From the NCBI GenBank assembly GCA_002307185.1, contig DBTT01000044.1, positions 1-6,087 of the forward strand: a DNA stretch of 6,087 bases. Direction: 5' to 3'. Within the stretch, counting starts at the first letter, position 1; every line of letters starts with the position of its first letter. The translations under genes were made by a program, and so were the position numbers. The DNA comes from Bacteroidales bacterium UBA1309. Lineage in GTDB: Bacteria; Bacteroidota; Bacteroidia; Bacteroidales; Dysgonomonadaceae. Positions 1 through 5,858 of the stretch are shown in pieces. Under the pieces are notes generated by a model, which was not told the DNA's origin, did not search any database, and was given only the letters and a program-made list of their open reading frames with translations.

Positions 1-149
1 TTTAAATTTTAATGGGACAGTAATGCAATAGTCCGATAAATCAATCATGCCTGGCAAAGGAAGGGATGAATGACCTGACTCTTGCCAAATAGATTGCTAA
101 GATTAAATAAGCGGTACAATTTTTCATAATAAAGAATCAACAATTACCC

Positions 150-1811
150 ATGTTTTCATCCAAACGAAACGTACTCGAAACCGTCGCTTTGCTCCGGGCT
201 TACTCTATAAATCAGGTGGTGCTGTCTCCCGGTTCGAGAAATGCGCCCCTGATCCACACCATCACGCAGCATCCGTTTTTCACAACCCACCAGGTACTTG
301 ACGAGCGCAATGCCGCTTTTTTTGCGTTGGGGATTATTCAAAAAACTCGTCGTCCGGTGGCTGTGTGCTGCACTTCGGGAACGGCCTTGCTGAATTTCGC
401 TCCGGCGGTGGCCGAAGCTTTCTATGCCAATTTGCCCTTGATTGTGATTTCTGCCGACCGCGCTCCCGAATGGATCGGGCAGATGGATGGACAAACCATT
501 CCGCAGCAAAACGCATTGGCGGGTATTGTGAAGAAACATGTTCAAATTCCCGAAATAACCACAGATGCCGATCATTGGCATGCCAACCGCTTGCTCAACG
601 AGGCATTGATTGCTGCCACTGCCGGGCAACCGGGTCCTGTACATGTGAATGTGCCGATTTCTGAACCGTTGTTTGATTTTTCCACTCCCGAATTGCCCGA
701 AGTTCGCAAGATTCACTTTGAACAAGGACGAAAAACGGTTGCCAGTTCGGAGTTTGCAGACATATTTCAAAAATCGGAACGGATCCTGATTGTCGTGGGG
801 CAATTGTTCCCTTCACCGGAACTGAATGAAACCTTGGAATTGCTTGCCAAACAGAAGCATTGCGTGGTGCTTGCCGAGCATCTCTCGAACCTGCATTCTT
901 CCGAATTCATTTTAAATTTTGATACGATTCTTTCCGCTCGCACTATCGAACAAACGCAACTTGCGCCTGATTTATTGATAAGCTTTGGAGGTCATATTGT
1001 TTCAAAACGACTGAAGCTTTTTCTTCGGAAAAATCGTCCGCAGCACCATTTCCATCTTTCAGAAGATAGCCAGGTGGTGGACTTGTTCCAGTCGCTTACC
1101 CATTTGCTGGAAGTGGACGCCCTTCCATTTTTCCATTCGCTTCTATCCGATGGAAATTTCAATGGAGGAGAAGCTTTTTCAGCAAATTGGAAAATGGCTT
1201 CGCAAAGCATCCCGGAACCATCGCAGCATCTTCCTTTTTCCGATATTTCTGTAATGGGGGAATTTTTTGACCACCTTCCCAAAAACTCGGCTCTCCATTT
1301 GGCAAATAGTTCTGTGGTGCGGAATGCTGAATTATTTACGATTGATTCTTCCATTTCGGTGTGTTGCAACCGCGGCACAAACGGCATCGAAAGTTCCTTG
1401 CCATCAGCCATTGGTTATGCTTCCGTGAGTGACGGACTGACATTTCTTGCGATTGGTGACTTGAGCTTTTTCTACGCCGTGGGCGCGTTGTGGAATATTG
1501 GAAATTTAAAAAATCTTCGTATATTGCTTATCAATAATCGGGGAGGGGCTATTTTCCACCTTCTGCCGGGAATGAACAAAAGCGCAGCTTTGCCTCAATA
1601 CATTGCTGCCGGACACGATTCCGATGCCCGACTTTGGGCTGAAGCAGCCGGGTTGTCTTATCTGAGTGCGAAGGATCCACACGAGTTAGATTTGGCGTTG
1701 CCACAATTTGTATCCGCCGAAGCAGGCAAACCGCTTGTGTTGGAGGTGTTCACCGAAATAGAATTGAACAAGCAGGCATCCGACAGCTATTATGCACAAT
1801 TCAAGAAGTAA
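150..1811 (+). CDS. menD: MenD, SEPHCHC synthase (menaquinone biosynthesis)
   Basis: This is the ThDP- and Mg-dependent enzyme that joins 2-oxoglutarate (with decarboxylation) to isochorismate, giving 2-succinyl-5-enolpyruvyl-6-hydroxy-3-cyclohexene-1-carboxylate, the first committed cytosolic step to menaquinone. At 553 aa it has the usual family length. In the N-terminal pyrimidine-binding domain (about 1-180) I see SPGSRNAPL (27-35), DERNAAF with the expected ThDP-activating Glu at 52, TSGTALLNFAPAV (75-87) and SADRAPE (101-107). A central domain spans about 190-340. The C-terminal diphosphate-binding domain has NRGTNGIE (407-414), GDLSFFY (436-442) and NNRGGAIF (462-469); D437, N463 and G465 fit as metal ligands. 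Two positions look unusual: YAVG (442-445) where MenD normally has YDxN, and Arg464 in the NN-x-GG motif. The ATG at 150 begins at the conserved N-terminus; no Shine-Dalgarno is seen, as usual in Bacteroidota. The next gene follows after 38 nt, so cotranscription is likely. No other men gene is visible here. Family assignment is secure; activity is inferred. Confidence 0.97.
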   Translation: MFSSKRNVLETVALLRAYSINQVVLSPGSRNAPLIHTITQHPFFTTHQVLDERNAAFFALGIIQKTRRPVAVCCTSGTALLNFAPAVAEAFYANLPLIVISADRAPEWIGQMDGQTIPQQNALAGIVKKHVQIPEITTDADHWHANRLLNEALIAATAGQPGPVHVNVPISEPLFDFSTPELPEVRKIHFEQGRKTVASSEFADIFQKSERILIVVGQLFPSPELNETLELLAKQKHCVVLAEHLSNLHSSEFILNFDTILSARTIEQTQLAPDLLISFGGHIVSKRLKLFLRKNRPQHHFHLSEDSQVVDLFQSLTHLLEVDALPFFHSLLSDGNFNGGEAFSANWKMASQSIPEPSQHLPFSDISVMGEFFDHLPKNSALHLANSSVVRNAELFTIDSSISVCCNRGTNGIESSLPSAIGYASVSDGLTFLAIGDLSFFYAVGALWNIGNLKNLRILLINNRGGAIFHLLPGMNKSAALPQYIAAGHDSDARLWAEAAGLSYLSAKDPHELDLALPQFVSAEAGKPLVLEVFTEIELNKQASDSYYAQFKK

Positions 1812-1849
1812 TAAACAAACTATTATTCATTATAAAAACACTTTACTGA

Positions 1850-3285
1850 ATGGGAAAATTCTCTAAAGCATTTTGGGTTGCCAATTCTGTGGAACTCCTC
1901 GAGCGATTGGCGTATTATGCGGTTTTCATCGTTATCACGCTCTATCTATCCAACATTCTCGGCTTTTCCGATGGTGAAGCAGGCATCATTGCCGGAACAT
2001 TTTCGGCTTTGCTTTATCTGCTGCCAACTTTCGTGGGTGCCTATGCCGATAAAATAGGCTTCCGCAAATCCATCATCATTGCTTTTGGCTTGTTAACGGC
2101 CGGTTATGCCAGCCTTGGCGTATTGCCAACGTTTTTAGCCAGTGCAGGTTATGTGCAATACGGGACAGGCGAGGGAAAAGGCGTTTTTTCTGGATTTTTC
2201 CACGATACATTCAATGTCGTGTTTGGCTCGGAAACCACCTATACAGGCCTCACAGCCAGTGCCGAACGATGGGTGATTGTCCCCGTTTTGATCTTGATTG
2301 TGGTTGGAGGAGCGTTTATCAAGGCTGTTATTTCGGGAACAGTAGCCAAGGAAACCAACTCGCAAACCCGTGCCAGAGGATATGCCATTTTCTACATGAT
2401 GGTGAATATAGGTGCTTTTACGGGGAAAACCGTTGTGGATCCGCTACGAAAAAGCCTCGGAGACCTCGGCTTGGTTTACCTCAATTATTTTTCCGCATCG
2501 ATGACCCTTTTGGCTTTGATCACAGTGTTTTCCTGTACAAGTCAACTCAAACTGCCGGGCAAGGGAAATCTTTTGACGAGATATGGAGTGCGTTGATAAA
2601 GCTTTGCAAAAATGGCCGTTTGGTGGTGTTGATCCTGATTGTGACCGGATTTTGGGTCGTACAACAGCAGTTGTATGCTTCGATGCCTAAATACGTGATC
2701 CGGATGGTTGGGGCCGATGCCTCTCCCGGCTGGATTGCAAACGTGAATCCACTGATCGTTTTCATCTTTGTGAATGTGGTGACTTCCATCATGGCCAAGC
2801 GGAAAGCCCTCAGCTCTATGGCAATCGGGATGTTCATCATTCCATTTTCGGCTCTGATTATGGCCGGAGGCAACCTCATTGGCAAAGACTTGGTGCTGGG
2901 GCTTCATCCGATCACTTTTATGATGATTCTCGGGATTGTCTTTCAGGCTTTGGCCGAATGTTTTATTTCACCTCGTTTCCTGGAGTATTTTTCCATGCAG
3001 TCGCCCAAAGGAGAAGAAGGGCTTTACCTCGGTTTTAGCCACCTGCACTCTTTCTTTTCTTCGCTCATCGCCTTTATTTCGGCCGGTTTCTTGCTGGAAA
3101 AATTTTGTCCAGATCCCAAATCGCTCCCTCCTGGAACGGATTACGCGGAAGCTACTGCCAATGCGCACTATTTGTGGCTGGTTTTCTTTGCGGTGGGTGT
3201 GGTTTCGGCCATTGCCTTGCTGATTTATGGCAAGGTGGTGAATAACATCGACAAGAAAAAGGCCGAAGCCGAAGCATTGGCTTGA
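1850..3285 (+). pseudogene. POT/PTR family oligopeptide:H+ symporter, interrupted by a -1 frameshift
   Basis: This is an inner-membrane major-facilitator protein of the proton-dependent oligopeptide transporter family, expected to import di- and tripeptides with protons. The first frame (1850 to about 2530) carries the TM1 signature ELLERLAYY (residues 15-23, the POT ExxER motif), a motif-A-like GAYADKIGFRKS after TM2, and the PTR2-type FYMMVNIGAFTGK. The second frame (about 2530-3285) carries FWVVQQQLY in TM7 and AECFISPRFLEYF with SPKGEEGLYLG near TM10-11, and ends in a Lys/Glu-rich tail. Restoring one base near 2528-2531 gives a single protein of about 478 aa, normal for bacterial POT carriers. 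As sequenced, translation continues out of frame to a TGA at 2594-2596, giving 248 aa with only the N-terminal six-helix half. It starts 38 nt after menD, with no promoter visible between. Family membership is clear and the peptide substrate is inferred. Whether the break is a true mutation or a base-calling error cannot be settled here. Confidence 0.9.
2528..2531 (+). other. Frameshift site in the transporter gene (T4 run, one base short)
   Basis: Upstream, the frame starting at 1850 reads LLALITVF. Downstream, the POT-like sequence FLYKSTQTAGQGKSFDEIW continues in the frame one base back. Reading five T instead of four gives a seamless ITVFFLYKS at the end of TM6. The exact base is inferred: both frames are open across about 2522-2540, but the homopolymer is the simplest site. 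Confidence 0.75.
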
Positions 3286-3310
3286 CATGCTTGCCCGGAA
3301 TACCGTGTTT

Positions 3311-3359
3311 CCTGACAGCTATCAGCTAACGGCTATCAGCTAACGCCTAATGGCATAAT
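3311..3359. repeat. Tandem heptanucleotide repeat array, about seven units
   Basis: In the gap between the transporter and the lipoprotein gene, 14-mer GCTATCAGCTAACG occurs twice in perfect tandem (3318-3331 and 3332-3345). The array resolves into 7-nt units of the form GCTANNN, with degenerate units on each side: CCTGACA at 3311-3317, CCTAATG at 3346-3352 and GCATAAT at 3353-3359. It ends 25 nt before the -33 box of the next gene, so it is probably outside that promoter. Similar short phased repeats occur between genes in Bacteroidota and cyanobacteria; function is unknown. The gap shows no convincing terminator hairpin for the transporter. Confidence 0.75.
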
Positions 3360-3384
3360 TACGCACAATATTTTTCACTCCAAA

Positions 3385-3416
3385 TTTGTATATTCTTTGT
3401 TTAGAGCTTACTTTTG
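3385..3416 (+). promoter_or_regulatory. Bacteroidota-type promoter for the lipoprotein gene
   Basis: TTTG at 3385-3388 (-33 box), then a 20-nt spacer, then TACTTTTG at 3409-3416, an exact TAnnTTTG -7 box. Transcription would start near 3421-3424, about 30 nt before the ATG at 3452. This argues against the upstream in-frame ATG at 3386, which lies inside the promoter. Confidence 0.7.
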
Positions 3417-3451
3417 ATAATTCAAAACGAATTAAATTTGACAATATAAAA

Positions 3452-4618
3452 ATGACGACAAAAAATCTACTGCGTATTTCGCTCTTGCTGTTCCTCGTAA
3501 TAGGCTTCACCGCTTGCAAAAATGGGAAATCACATTTTACCGTGAAAGGAAAAATCGAAGGTGCAGCCGATTCCACACTTTACCTTTACAAACGGGGAAT
3601 TACCGGTGCCGATCTGGTGGATTCTGCTAAAATAGGCAAAGACGCAACGTTCGAAATCAAAACCGAGTCGCCCCAATATCCTGATTTGTACGTGTTGGCT
3701 TTGGGTAAGCAAATGATTAACCTAGCCGTAGATTCCTTGGAGACGATTGAGATTTCGGGAAAATACAAGACCTTTGCTACAGAATATCAGGTGAAAGGTT
3801 CTGTTCAGTCAGATTTTATTCGCAAATTGTATTTGAAACAACTGGAAGTGAGCAAAATGCTCAAGCAATTGAAATCCCAATTGGACAAGAAGGAAATTGC
3901 CGATTCCACTTACCAGAGCCGCGCAAGGCAAAGCACGTTCGCCTACCGTGATTTGGCAAAAGATATTATTCTCAACAACTTGAGAGACCTCTCGGCATAC
4001 TATGCCTTGTTCCAGCAAATCGACGGATATGTTGTTTTCGACCCGTTGGTCAAAGAAGACTCGCGCTATTATGCAGCCGTGGCCACCGCTTGGGACACAT
4101 ATCACCCCAAATCGTCCCGCACCGAGCATCTGAAAAATTATACCCTCAACACCCTTGCCAAGCGTCGTGCTTTGGAAGGAAAAGCTCCGAGCATAATGGA
4201 CAAGGCCACCACGGTGGACGCAAGTGAATTCTACAACATTTCTTTGCCAGGCATTGACGAACGGAATATAGAACTCAAGTCGTTTCGAGGCAAAACGGTT
4301 TTGCTCGACTTCACCGTTTATCAAGATGAAAATGCTCCTGCGCACAATGTTGCACTGAACAAAGCGTATCAAAAGTTTAAGAATTCGGGATTTGTCATTT
4401 ATCAGGTTTCCTTCAACACCCCCATTCACCTTTGGCGCACTTCCGCCAGCAATCTGCCTTGGGTGTGTGTGAGGGAAGACAATGCAAATTCAGATTTGAC
4501 CTCACGCTTTAATATCCAGGCTTTGCCCACCATGTTTTTAGTGAATAAAGAAGGAGAGATCGTAAAACGCATTGAAAACAAAGACAATATAAGTGAAGAA
4601 GTTGCGAAGGTGCTATAA
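3452..4618 (+). CDS. Lipoprotein with DUF4369-like region and cysteine-less thioredoxin-like domain
   Basis: A 388-aa predicted envelope lipoprotein. The N-terminus is a type II signal peptide: basic MTTKNLLR, a hydrophobic stretch, then FTAC with the lipidated Cys at 22. Residues about 28-125 (FTVKGKIEGAADSTLYLYK and onward) resemble DUF4369, a beta-rich domain found before thioredoxin domains in Bacteroidota. A charged helical segment spans about 120-250. Residues about 255-388 have a TlpA/AhpC-like thioredoxin fold: GKTVLLDF (280-287), FVIYQVSF, and the cis-proline loop ALPTMFLVNKEG with P359. The position of the WCxxC motif reads QDENA (291-295), so the redox cysteines are gone; the only other Cys in the protein is C339. 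Thiol-disulfide exchange is therefore unlikely, and a binding or structural role is possible but unproven. ATG 3452 is chosen over the in-frame ATG at 3386 because it starts the signal peptide directly and follows a good promoter. No functional partner is evident among its neighbours. Confidence 0.9.
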   Translation: MTTKNLLRISLLLFLVIGFTACKNGKSHFTVKGKIEGAADSTLYLYKRGITGADLVDSAKIGKDATFEIKTESPQYPDLYVLALGKQMINLAVDSLETIEISGKYKTFATEYQVKGSVQSDFIRKLYLKQLEVSKMLKQLKSQLDKKEIADSTYQSRARQSTFAYRDLAKDIILNNLRDLSAYYALFQQIDGYVVFDPLVKEDSRYYAAVATAWDTYHPKSSRTEHLKNYTLNTLAKRRALEGKAPSIMDKATTVDASEFYNISLPGIDERNIELKSFRGKTVLLDFTVYQDENAPAHNVALNKAYQKFKNSGFVIYQVSFNTPIHLWRTSASNLPWVCVREDNANSDLTSRFNIQALPTMFLVNKEGEIVKRIENKDNISEEVAKVL

Positions 4619-4632
4619 AACACATCCGATAA

Positions 4633-4664
4633 TTTGTTCCGTTTGAAATTATAGGTTATCTTTG
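4633..4664 (+). promoter_or_regulatory. Bacteroidota-type promoter for greA
   Basis: TTTG at 4633-4636, a 20-nt spacer, then TATCTTTG at 4657-4664, an exact TAnnTTTG -7 box. The predicted start is near 4669-4672, giving a greA leader of about 100 nt. Spacer length equals that of the lipoprotein-gene promoter. Confidence 0.72.
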
Positions 4665-4677
4665 CCTTCAACAAAAT

Positions 4678-4723
4678 AAAAGAAAAGGAGTTCTGGTCGT
4701 ACGGCAAGAATTCTTTTTCTTTT
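4678..4723 (+). terminator. Long hairpin in the greA leader; possible attenuator or bidirectional terminator
   Basis: Arms 4678-4694 (A-rich) and 4707-4723 (U-rich) pair over 17 positions with no mismatch in RNA, using two G-U pairs. The 12-nt loop can add three more pairs (4696-4698 with 4703-4705) closing on GUAC. The U-rich arm, TTCTTTTTCTTTTTG from 4711, provides a U-tract after an inner stem, as in an intrinsic terminator with a matching upstream A-tract. It lies between the greA -7 box and the greA start codon, so it could stop readthrough from the lipoprotein gene, attenuate greA, or protect the mRNA 5' end. The structure is seen; the role is inferred. Confidence 0.65.
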
Positions 4724-4769
4724 TGTTTCAAAAATGAGTATTATTAATGTATTATAATTGATTTGACCT

Positions 4770-5240
4770 ATGGCCGTAAATTATATGACAGAAGACGGGT
4801 TCAAGAGGCTTCGGGAAGAACTCGCTATTCTTGAAACAGTGGAAAGACCAGCTATCTCAAGACAAATCGGGGAAGCCCGCGACAAGGGCGATTTGTCAGA
4901 AAATGCTGAATATGACGCTGCAAAAGAGGCACAAGGGATGTTGGAGGCGAAAATTGCAACCATCAAGAACACATTGGCCAATGCCAGACTTATCAATGAG
5001 GGTTCCATTGGTATCGAATTTGTGCAGATTCTGAACAAGGTCACCATCCGAAATATAAAAAACAAGCAGGAAATGACTTATATGTTGGTCGCTGACAGTG
5101 AAGCCAACTTGAAAGAGAATAAAATTGCGATCGGAACACCGATTGCCCAAGGCCTCTTGGGCAAGAAAGTGGGGGATGTCGCAGAAATCAAGGTGCCGTC
5201 CGGCTTGATGAGTTTCGAAATAGTGAAAATATCCATTTAA
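4770..5240 (+). CDS. greA: Transcript cleavage/elongation factor GreA
   Basis: GreA enters the secondary channel of stalled or backtracked RNA polymerase and stimulates cleavage of the extruded RNA 3' end, so that elongation resumes. The protein is 156 aa, typical for the family. Residues 1-75 form the antiparallel coiled coil (GFKRLREELAILETVERPA onward), with the signature GDLSENAEYDAAKE at 40-53; D41 and E44 are the acidic tip residues that coordinate the catalytic Mg. Residues about 80-156 form the FKBP-like C-terminal domain, including IGTPIAQGLLGKKVGD. The ATG at 4770 gives the usual N-terminus; ATG at codon 6 (MTEDGF) is a possible alternative. It has its own promoter and a hairpin-containing leader. 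The HIT gene follows after 94 nt, with no promoter or clear terminator recognised between, so the two are likely cotranscribed. Confidence 0.98.
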   Translation: MAVNYMTEDGFKRLREELAILETVERPAISRQIGEARDKGDLSENAEYDAAKEAQGMLEAKIATIKNTLANARLINEGSIGIEFVQILNKVTIRNIKNKQEMTYMLVADSEANLKENKIAIGTPIAQGLLGKKVGDVAEIKVPSGLMSFEIVKISI

Positions 5241-5244
5241 TTTC

Positions 5245-5318
5245 ATGTGCCAATATGCCGATGAAGCAATTTGTTGGTTGCAGCGATACAAGCAGATTTC
5301 ATTGGCATATTAGCACAT
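5245..5318. repeat. Imperfect palindromic element with 8-nt phased units between greA and the HIT gene
   Basis: Arms 5245-5265 and 5298-5318 are inverted repeats matching at 19 of 21 positions; in RNA one difference is a G-U pair and the other a C/A mismatch. The loop is 32 nt. Each arm is itself made of 8-nt steps: GTGCCAAT (5247-5254), ATGCCGAT (5255-5262) and GAAGCAAT (5263-5270) on the left; ATTGGCAT (5301-5308), ATTAGCAC (5309-5316) and ATTATCAA (5317-5324) on the right. The element occupies almost the whole gap, which suggests an inserted REP-like or MITE-like sequence. No U-tract follows, so it is a poor terminator. Confidence 0.7.
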
Positions 5319-5334
5319 TATCAAATTGATCTCT

Positions 5335-5727
5335 ATGTCAAGCATATTCTCAAAAATAATAGCCGGTGAAATTCCTTCTTACAAGATTGCGGAGGATGAC
5401 CGTTATTATGCATTTTTGGATATATTTCCAATGAAAAAAGGACATACCTTGATTGTTCCCAAGCAGGAAATCGACTATCTCTTTGATGTGGATGACGACA
5501 CCTTGTCGGGAATGGTTGTTTTTGCAAAGACAGTGGCTGTTGCTCTAAAAAAGGCTATTCCTTGCCAAAGGGTAGGAGTGATAGTGCTTGGGATGGAGGT
5601 TCCTCATGCTCATATCCACCTGATTCCGATGGACCAGGAAACTGATCTGGTGCTTTCAAATCCCAAATTGAAACTCGAAAAAGAAGAATTTGAAGAAATA
5701 GCCCAGGCAATCCGGAGAAATTTGTGA
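5335..5727 (+). CDS. HIT-family (histidine triad) nucleotide-binding protein
   Basis: A 130-aa cytosolic protein of the HIT superfamily, closest in layout to HinT-like nucleoside phosphoramidases/hydrolases that act on purine nucleotide conjugates. It begins SSIFSKIIAGEIPSYKI, the usual HIT N-terminus, followed by AFLDIFPMKKGHTLIVPK (26-43), a helix with FDVDDDTLSGM, and the active-site motif PHAHIHLIP (90-98). By family analogy the middle His, H93, is the nucleophile, with H91, H95 and H37 as other active-site candidates. The C-terminal tail is charged and helical. ATG 5335 is preferred; an in-frame TTG three codons upstream would add only MIS and lies in the palindromic element. It follows greA, and a hairpin terminator lies 91 nt downstream. 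The natural substrate cannot be read from the sequence. HIT family membership is certain; the HinT-type subgroup is probable. Confidence 0.96.
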   Translation: MSSIFSKIIAGEIPSYKIAEDDRYYAFLDIFPMKKGHTLIVPKQEIDYLFDVDDDTLSGMVVFAKTVAVALKKAIPCQRVGVIVLGMEVPHAHIHLIPMDQETDLVLSNPKLKLEKEEFEEIAQAIRRNL

Positions 5728-5818
5728 TCGAGGGAAAATAGATTGGATATTACCTACAACGGCACTTCCTTATTCTTTCAAGTTCTAAATAGATGATATC
5801 GAATATCGTTCATGAATG

Positions 5819-5857
5819 AAGAACCCGCTGTAAACACTTCGTTTACAGCGGGTTCTT
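5819..5857 (+). terminator. Rho-independent terminator after the HIT gene
   Basis: A perfect 17-bp stem: AAGAACCCGCTGTAAAC (5819-5835) pairs with its exact reverse complement (5841-5857), with a 5-nt loop ACTTC. A G-U pair (5818/5858) can extend it. The T-run (TTCTTT at 5853-5858) is short and partly in the stem, but the stem is long and has a G/C-rich core. It probably ends the greA-HIT transcript and may work in both directions. Confidence 0.88.
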
Positions 5858-5858
5858 T

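Noticed and set aside
1..48. Open - strand frame running off the left edge (begins MIDLSDYCITVPLKFK)
   Set aside because: Sixteen codons are too few to recognise a protein, and no promoter is visible for it. It could be the start of a divergent gene, but the window cannot show this.
52..87. Small inverted repeat TGGCAA / TTGCCA in the menD leader
   Set aside because: Only 6 bp with a 24-nt loop and no further pairing of note; expected by chance.
94..123. Possible menD promoter: TTG at 94-96 and TACAATTTT from 115
   Set aside because: The -7 element lacks the TTTG part and the spacing is 18 nt. It is too weak beside the two exact promoters in the window; menD may be transcribed from further upstream.
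156..803. A 215-codon open frame on the - strand opposite menD
   Set aside because: It lies wholly within menD, its translation has no recognisable motif and is rich in His/Arg/Gln as expected from antisense reading, and menD is unambiguous on the + strand.
2522..2540. Programmed -1 ribosomal frameshifting in the transporter gene
   Set aside because: The site GTTTTCC does not fit X XXY YYZ in the reading frame, and slipping back would pair tRNA-Phe with GTT. I looked for no stimulatory structure beyond this; a lost base is simpler.
3386..3451. N-terminal extension of the lipoprotein from an upstream in-frame ATG
   Set aside because: It would put 22 polar residues before a textbook lipoprotein signal peptide and would start inside the promoter's -33 box.
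3809..4429. A 206-codon open frame on the - strand opposite the lipoprotein gene
   Set aside because: It is an antisense shadow of a well-supported coding region; no promoter or motif supports it.
5326..5334. TTG start for the HIT protein
   Set aside because: It adds only MIS to the N-terminus. The ATG at 5335 gives the usual HIT start (SSIFSKIIAGEIP) and needs no rare initiation codon.
5795..5816. Short palindromes GATAT-CGA-ATATC and TTCATGAA before the terminator
   Set aside because: 5-bp and 4-bp arms in A/T-rich DNA are expected by chance, and neither sits at a promoter.
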